Part shown: positions 4,237 through 8,181 of the stretch, one piece after another
How positions within the stretch are numbered: the first letter of the stretch is position 1
Layout of the letters: each line of letters starts with the position of its first letter
Source of the DNA: an uncultured Clostridia bacterium
GTDB taxonomy: Bacteria > Bacillota > Clostridia > Oscillospirales > Ruminococcaceae
Length of the DNA stretch: 8,181 nt
NCBI GenBank assembly: GCA_937894185.1
Contig: CALCSA010000093.1
Coordinates: 1 to 8,181, forward strand
Reading direction: 5' to 3'
The notes under the pieces: model-generated
What the model was told of the DNA's origin: nothing
The model's database searches: none
Seen by the model: only the letters and a program-made list of their open reading frames with translations
Position numbers and translations under genes: made by a program

Positions 4237-5096
4237 GGGAGCGGAGCTTGCAGGAAAACCTGATGAAGGCGGTGTTCCTCATCTCCACCCTCATCAGTAT
4301 CCTCACGGTGGCGCTGATCTGCCTGTTCCTCTTTGCCAACGGAATTCCCGCCATGGGCAAGATTGGGTTCTACCAGTTCCTGCTGGGCAGAGAGTGGTCC
4401 CCTAGCGATCTGCCCCCCGCCTTTGGGATTCTGCCCATGATGCTGGGCAGCCTCTATGTCACGGCAGGCGCCATCCTCATTGGCGTGCCGGTGGGCATCC
4501 TCACCGCCGTCTTTCTGGCCAAGGTTTGCCCCAAGCCTTTGTATCGGGTGCTCAAACCCGCGGTGGACCTGCTGGCGGGAATCCCGTCGGTGGTGTACGG
4601 ATTCTTTGGCCTTGTCACCATTGTCCCCATGGTGCGGATGCTGTTTGGCGGAAACGGCAGCAGCATTCTGGCGGCTTCTCTGCTGCTGGGACTGATGATT
4701 TTGCCCACCGTCATCGGTATCACCGAAAGCGCTATTCGCGCCGTGCCGGGGGAACTTTATGACGGCGCGGTGGCTCTGGGGGCAAGCCACGAAAGAGCGG
4801 TGTTCCGGGTGCTGCTCCCCGCCGCCAAATCGGGGATTCTGGCGGCGGTGGTGCTGGGTATCGGTCGTGCCATCGGCGAGACCATGGCGGTAATTATGGT
4901 GGCGGGAAATCAGGCCCGGATGCCGGAGGGAATCTTCAAGGGGGTGCGAACCCTCACCGCCAACATCGTGCTGGAAATGGGCTACGCCGCCGAGCTTCAC
5001 CGGGAGGCCCTGATTGCCACGGGGGTGGTGCTCTTTGTCTTTATCCTGCTGATCAACCTGCTGTTTTCCGCCTTGAGAAAGGGGGGGAGACCATGA
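4233..5096 (+). CDS. pstC: Phosphate ABC transporter permease PstC
   Basis: PstC is one of two membrane subunits that form the phosphate channel with PstA. The 287 residues hold about six hydrophobic segments, the first near 12-35 and the last near 260-280. Family motifs are AVDLLAGIPSVVYGFFGL (110-127) and the EAA-type cytoplasmic loop that contacts PstB: AIRAVPGELYDGAVALGAS (167-185) continuing to FRVLLPAAKSGI (191-202), then GIGRAIGETMAV (209-220). The start at 4233 forms an ATGA overlap with the pstS stop and has GGAAGG at 4221-4226, 6 nt upstream; an in-frame codon at 4218 is less likely. Overlap with both neighbours indicates translational coupling. Near the 3' end a run of seven G (5081-5087) also serves as part of the pstA ribosome binding site. 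Confidence 0.96.
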   Translation: MRERSLQENLMKAVFLISTLISILTVALICLFLFANGIPAMGKIGFYQFLLGREWSPSDLPPAFGILPMMLGSLYVTAGAILIGVPVGILTAVFLAKVCPKPLYRVLKPAVDLLAGIPSVVYGFFGLVTIVPMVRMLFGGNGSSILAASLLLGLMILPTVIGITESAIRAVPGELYDGAVALGASHERAVFRVLLPAAKSGILAAVVLGIGRAIGETMAVIMVAGNQARMPEGIFKGVRTLTANIVLEMGYAAELHREALIATGVVLFVFILLINLLFSALRKGGRP

Positions 5097-5914
5097 GGCA
5101 AAAGATCACCGATACCCTCCTGCGGGTGGCCACTTGGTTGGCGGCAGCCCTCACCTTTGGGGCGCTGTTCTTTCTCATCGCCTACATCCTGACCCGGGGA
5201 ATTCCCTACATCAAGCCGTCGTTGTTTGCCCTGCACTACAACAGCCAAAACGTTTCCCTGCTGCCGGCGCTGGTCACCACGGTGCTGATGGTGCTGCTCT
5301 CTCTGGCGGTTGCGGTGCCTTTGGGGTTGTTCACCGCTATCTATCTGGTGGAGTACGCCAAACGGGGCAATCCCTTGGTGAGAATGGTGCGGATGACGGC
5401 GGAAACATTGTCCGGCATCCCCTCTATTGTGTACGGACTGTTTGGAATGCTGTTCTTTGTCACTTGGCTGGGCTGGGGGTTTTCCATACTGGCGGGAACC
5501 TTTACCCTGGCCATTATGATTCTGCCTCTCATCCTGCGCACCGCCGAGGAAAGCCTGAAAGCGGTCCCCGACACCTACCGGGAGGGAGCCTTTGGTCTGG
5601 GAGCCGGACGGCTGCGCACGGTGTTCCGCATTGTGCTGCCTGCCGCCGCCCCGGGGATTTTGGCGGGAGTGATTCTGGCGGTGGGCCGGATTGTGGGGGA
5701 AACTGCCGCCCTTACCTACACTGCGGGAACGGTGGCTCAGATTCCGGAAAGCCTGATGGCCTCGGGCCGGACCCTGTCGGTTCACATGTACGCCCTTTCC
5801 AGCGAGGGGCTGTACACCGGACAGGCCTATGCCACCGCCGTTGTTCTGCTGGTTTTGGTGGCGGGCATCAACACTCTGTCGGCGGCGCTGGCCAAGAAGA
5901 TTGGGAAAGGGTAA
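5093..5914 (+). CDS. pstA: Phosphate ABC transporter permease PstA
   Basis: PstA pairs with PstC to form the membrane pore of the phosphate importer. The 273 residues include hydrophobic segments near 15-33, 58-86, 108-125, 130-148, 184-205 and 243-265. Characteristic motifs are ETLSGIPSIVYGLFGM (104-119) and the EAA loop AVPDTYREGAFGLGAGRLRT (157-176), followed by FRIVLPAAAPGILAGVILAVG (from 178) and RIVGETAALTYTAG (199-212). The start at 5093 overlaps the pstC stop as ATGA. The ribosome binding site is the G-rich GGGGGGGAG ending at 5089, only 3 nt from the ATG, so re-initiation by ribosomes leaving pstC probably matters. The protein shares the GIPS-VYG and EAA signatures with PstC, as expected of paralogous subunits, and is of usual length. 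Confidence 0.96.
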   Translation: MRQKITDTLLRVATWLAAALTFGALFFLIAYILTRGIPYIKPSLFALHYNSQNVSLLPALVTTVLMVLLSLAVAVPLGLFTAIYLVEYAKRGNPLVRMVRMTAETLSGIPSIVYGLFGMLFFVTWLGWGFSILAGTFTLAIMILPLILRTAEESLKAVPDTYREGAFGLGAGRLRTVFRIVLPAAAPGILAGVILAVGRIVGETAALTYTAGTVAQIPESLMASGRTLSVHMYALSSEGLYTGQAYATAVVLLVLVAGINTLSAALAKKIGKG

Positions 5915-5924
5915 CAAGGGTAAC
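5907..5924 (+). repeat. Perfect 9-bp tandem duplication at the pstA-pstB junction
   Basis: AAGGGTAAC occurs twice in a row (5907-5915 and 5916-5924). The first copy contains the pstA stop codon; the second supplies the weak AAGGG ribosome binding site of pstB, 8 nt before its ATG. A short slippage duplication could have created the only true gap in the pst transporter genes. Confidence 0.7.
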
Positions 5925-5928
5925 ATAG

Positions 5929-6678
5929 ATGGAAAAATTCAGACTCCGCGACGTGAGCTTGTGGTATAATGACTTTAAAGCTCTCAAAGATATTACCATG
6001 GACATTGTATCCGGCGAGGTAACTGCTTTTATTGGCCCTTCCGGCTGCGGAAAATCCACCCTGCTCAAAAGCTTTAACCGGATGAACGATCTGGTGGAGG
6101 GGTGCAAAATCACCGGCAGTATCCAACTGGACGGGCAGGATATTTACAAAGACCCCAACATCAACGGCCTGCGCAAACGGGTGGGGATGGTGTTCCAAAA
6201 GCCCAATCCCTTTCCCATGAGCATCTACGACAATGTGGCCTTTGGCCCCCGCACCCACGGCGTCAAATCCCGCCTTGTGCTGGACGAGCTGGTGGAAAAA
6301 GCCCTGCGGGATGCGGCGGTGTGGGAGGAGACCAAGGACCGGCTGAAAAAAAGCGCTCTCTCCCTTTCCGGCGGGCAGCAGCAGCGGCTGTGCATCGCCC
6401 GGGCGCTGGCGGTGGAGCCACAGGCTCTGCTGATGGACGAGCCAACCTCGGCACTGGACCCTATCTCCACCTCTAAAATTGAGGAGCTGGTCACTCAGCT
6501 CAAAGAGCGGTACACCATCGTCATCGTCACCCACAACATGCAGCAGGCCACCCGGATTTCCGATAAGACGGCGTTTTTCCTGCTGGGGGAACTGGTGGAA
6601 TACGGCAAAACCGAGCAGGTGTTCTCGCTGCCCCGGGATAAGCGGTGCGAGGATTATATCACAGGGAGGTTTGGATGA
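5929..6678 (+). CDS. pstB: Phosphate ABC transporter ATP-binding protein PstB
   Basis: PstB is the cytoplasmic ATPase that powers phosphate import through PstCA. At 249 residues it has the usual length. All ABC motifs are intact: Walker A GPSGCGKST (36-44), Q-loop Q90 in MVFQKPNPFPMSIYDNVAFG (87-106, a stretch typical of PstB), signature LSGGQQQR (146-153), Walker B ALLMDEP (166-172) with catalytic E171, D-loop SALD (174-177), and H-loop H202 in VTHNMQQA. The NRMNDL segment after Walker A (50-55) is another PstB hallmark. The start follows pstA by 14 nt with a modest AAGGG ribosome binding site (5916-5920). The stop overlaps the phoU start. Its junction differs from the ATGA overlaps elsewhere in the operon because of the tandem duplication in front of it. 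Confidence 0.98.
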   Translation: MEKFRLRDVSLWYNDFKALKDITMDIVSGEVTAFIGPSGCGKSTLLKSFNRMNDLVEGCKITGSIQLDGQDIYKDPNINGLRKRVGMVFQKPNPFPMSIYDNVAFGPRTHGVKSRLVLDELVEKALRDAAVWEETKDRLKKSALSLSGGQQQRLCIARALAVEPQALLMDEPTSALDPISTSKIEELVTQLKERYTIVIVTHNMQQATRISDKTAFFLLGELVEYGKTEQVFSLPRDKRCEDYITGRFG

Positions 6679-7337
6679 TGCGCACAAGATTTGACCGGCA
6701 GCTGGAAACCCTAAACACCATGCTTATTGAGATGGGCGCTCAGACCGAACGGGCCATCGCCCTTTCCATCCAAGCCCTCAAGGAGCAAAATGTAAAGCTG
6801 GCCCGGCAGGCCATTGCCTGTGAGCGGGAAGTGGATCAGACGGAAAAAGAAATTGAGACCCTATGTCTGCGGCTTTTGTTGCAGCAGCAGCCGGTAGCGG
6901 GGGACCTGCGCCTTATTTCCGCGGCTCTTAAAATGATCACCGACATGGAACGAATTGGGGATCAGGCGGCGGATATTGCGGAAATCTCCATCCACCTGTC
7001 TCAGGAGCCCTACATCAAAAAGCTGGAGCATATCCCGCAGATGGCGCAGGCCACGGTGAAGATGGTCACCGAGAGCATCGACGCTTTTGTTCACCGGGAT
7101 TTGGCGCTGGCCCGGGAGGTAGTGGATTACGATGATGTGGTGGACGGCCTTTTTGACGCCGTCAAGAACGATCTCATCGCCCTGATCGGGGCGGACAGCG
7201 CCAACGGCATACAGGCCATCGATCTGATTATGGTGGCAAAATATCTGGAGCGGATCGGCGACCACGCCGTCAACATTGCCCAGTGGGTGGCGTTTTCCAT
7301 CACGGGGACTCACGACGGCGGGGAGGAGGCAGATTAA
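6675..7337 (+). CDS. phoU: Phosphate signalling/transport accessory protein PhoU
   Basis: PhoU is a cytoplasmic, all-helical metal-binding protein that links the phosphate transporter to the sensor kinase and keeps the phosphate response low when phosphate is plentiful. The 220 residues show the family's internal duplication: two three-helix units, each with the metal-site motif, MERIGDQAADIAE (91-103) and LERIGDHAVNIAQ (191-203). The ATG at 6675 overlaps the pstB stop (ATGA). A second ATG follows at 6678. GGGAGG at 6664-6669 lies 5 nt before the first and 8 nt before the second, and most PhoU proteins begin MRTRFD, so 6678 may be the true start. The last codon abuts the regulator gene with no intervening base. 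Length and motifs are normal, and I see nothing broken. Confidence 0.96.
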   Translation: MMRTRFDRQLETLNTMLIEMGAQTERAIALSIQALKEQNVKLARQAIACEREVDQTEKEIETLCLRLLLQQQPVAGDLRLISAALKMITDMERIGDQAADIAEISIHLSQEPYIKKLEHIPQMAQATVKMVTESIDAFVHRDLALAREVVDYDDVVDGLFDAVKNDLIALIGADSANGIQAIDLIMVAKYLERIGDHAVNIAQWVAFSITGTHDGGEEAD

Positions 7338-8018
7338 ATGCGAAGGGTTTATATGGTAGAAGACGACGAGGATATTCGGGAGCTGACCCTTTACGCTCTG
7401 GAGGCAGCGGGGTTTTTCTGCCGGGGGTTTGAGGAGGGGGAAGGCTTTTTTGCCGCTCTGGAGCAGGAGGAGCCCCCTCATCTGGTTTTGCTGGACATCA
7501 TGCTGCCGGGGGATGACGGCATCACCATCCTGAAAAAGCTGCGCAGCCATGGCAGGTACGGCGAAATCCCCGTCATCATGCTCACCGCCAAAAGCAGCGA
7601 GGCGGATAAAGTCAAGGGGCTCAACTTTGGCGCGGACGACTATATCCCAAAGCCTTTTGGAGTGACCGAGCTGATTGCCCGGATCAACGCCGTTCTGCGC
7701 AGGATAAAGCCTGACTCTCCGGCAGACGGCAGCCTTGTCTGCCAAAACGTGGTTTTGGACAACCGGCGCCGCAGCGTCACCGTAGACGGTCAGGCCGTGG
7801 CTCTGACCTTTATGGAGTTTGAGCTGCTGTATTATCTCATGGTGAATATGGGCATCGTCCTGAGCCGCAACAAGCTGATGGACGCCGTTTGGGGCTATGA
7901 CTACGAGGTGGAAAGCCGCACGGTGGATGTCCATGTCAAATCCCTGCGGCAAAAGCTGGGGGAGGCCGGGGAGCACATTAAAACCGTGCGCAACGTCGGC
8001 TACAAAATGGGGGAGTAG
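7338..8018 (+). CDS. phoB: PhoB/PhoP-type response regulator (OmpR family)
   Basis: This is the DNA-binding half of a two-component system, probably the activator of this operon under phosphate limitation. The 226-residue protein has an N-terminal receiver domain (about 3-117) with acidic pocket E8/D9/D10, phospho-acceptor D53 in LLDIMLPG, T83 in MLTAKS and K105 in YIPKPF. A C-terminal winged-helix domain (about 130-224) carries LTFMEFELLYYLM, RNKLMDAVWGYDYEVESRTVDVHV and the terminal VRNVGYKM. The start abuts the phoU stop and is served by GGAGGAGG at 7322-7329, 8 nt upstream. Position after phoU and before a sensor kinase supports the phosphate role. In Bacillus the same protein is called PhoP, in E. 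coli PhoB. Target specificity is inferred from context, not read from the sequence. Confidence 0.9.
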   Translation: MRRVYMVEDDEDIRELTLYALEAAGFFCRGFEEGEGFFAALEQEEPPHLVLLDIMLPGDDGITILKKLRSHGRYGEIPVIMLTAKSSEADKVKGLNFGADDYIPKPFGVTELIARINAVLRRIKPDSPADGSLVCQNVVLDNRRRSVTVDGQAVALTFMEFELLYYLMVNMGIVLSRNKLMDAVWGYDYEVESRTVDVHVKSLRQKLGEAGEHIKTVRNVGYKMGE

Positions 8019-8023
8019 AATCA

Positions 8024-8181
8024 TGAACAAACGCATCTTCCGCTCCATGTATCTGCTGGTTCTTCTCACCGTGGTGTTTTTTGCCGCTCTTTGGGGGGCG
8101 GTCTTTTCCCGGCAGTTTGAAACACAGGCCAAAGATGGCCTCAAGAACCTTCGAGTCTCGGTGATGGATGAGGCGGGAACG
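8024..8181 (+). CDS. phoR: Sensor histidine kinase, PhoR-type, N-terminal fragment (runs off window)
   Basis: Only the first 52 codons are present; the frame is open to the window edge. The peptide starts MNKRIFRSMY, then a hydrophobic segment LLVLLTVVFFAALWGAVF (about residues 11-28) makes a first membrane helix, followed by a polar stretch QFETQAKDGLKNLRVSVMDE that would be the start of an extracellular sensor loop. GGGGGAG at 8010-8016 lies 7 nt before the ATG, and only 5 nt separate it from the regulator's stop. No kinase domain is in view, so the call rests on the N-terminal helix and on the classic position after phoU and the response regulator. It is the likely partner of that regulator. 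Confidence 0.8.

Noticed and set aside
4002..5000. Minus-strand open frame opposite pstS/pstC, rich in His, Gln and Arg
   Set aside because: Composition is typical of antisense translation of hydrophobic GC-rich genes; it covers two certain genes and shows no domain.
6861..8144. 427-codon minus-strand frame opposite phoU, the regulator and the start of phoR
   Set aside because: It spans three well-supported + strand genes, has no family motif, and would start inside phoR.

Overview
The window reads as a chromosomal segment of a Gram-positive anaerobe of the class Clostridia, most likely a high-GC gut lineage such as Oscillospiraceae/Ruminococcaceae. This is inferred from GC-rich coding DNA with strong GGAGG-type ribosome binding sites, a clostridial-type pst-phoU-phoB-phoR cluster, lipoprotein-type PstS, and spermidine synthesis through the carboxyspermidine route. 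All recognisable genes are on the + strand. The species cannot be fixed from the sequence alone.

Region 1 (about 1-2570) is a two-gene polyamine operon. A saccharopine-dehydrogenase-like carboxy(nor)spermidine synthase (117-1331) is followed by the PLP-dependent carboxy(nor)spermidine decarboxylase nspC (1422-2555). Together they turn putrescine (or diaminopropane) plus aspartate semialdehyde into spermidine (or norspermidine). The 90-nt gap between them carries two back-to-back hairpins, and the operon ends in a hairpin that overlaps the nspC stop codon.

Region 2 (2556-3372) is about 800 bases without a recognisable gene and looks more AT-rich than its surroundings. It is not empty. It holds two tandem sigma-A-like promoters (2605-2674) and a strong intrinsic terminator (3202-3234), which frame a possible transcript of about 560 nt. 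Inside are a leader hairpin, two weak candidate small ORFs and a foldable 3' part. An 11-bp-period TTYACA-like repeat sits at its promoter, and a similar one lies upstream of pstS. This raises the possibility, unproven, that the intergenic transcript belongs to the phosphate regulon.

Region 3 (3373-8181) is a tightly packed phosphate-starvation operon: pstS, pstC, pstA and pstB (high-affinity phosphate ABC importer), phoU (negative modulator), a PhoB/PhoP-type response regulator, and the first 52 codons of its PhoR-type sensor kinase, cut by the window edge. Most junctions overlap as ATGA or abut, which suggests translational coupling. The most striking gene is pstS. Its protein appears circularly permuted: the segment with the R-x3-SGT phosphate-binding motif, normally in the second half of PstS, follows the lipoprotein signal directly, and the normally N-terminal GSSSVTP half comes last.
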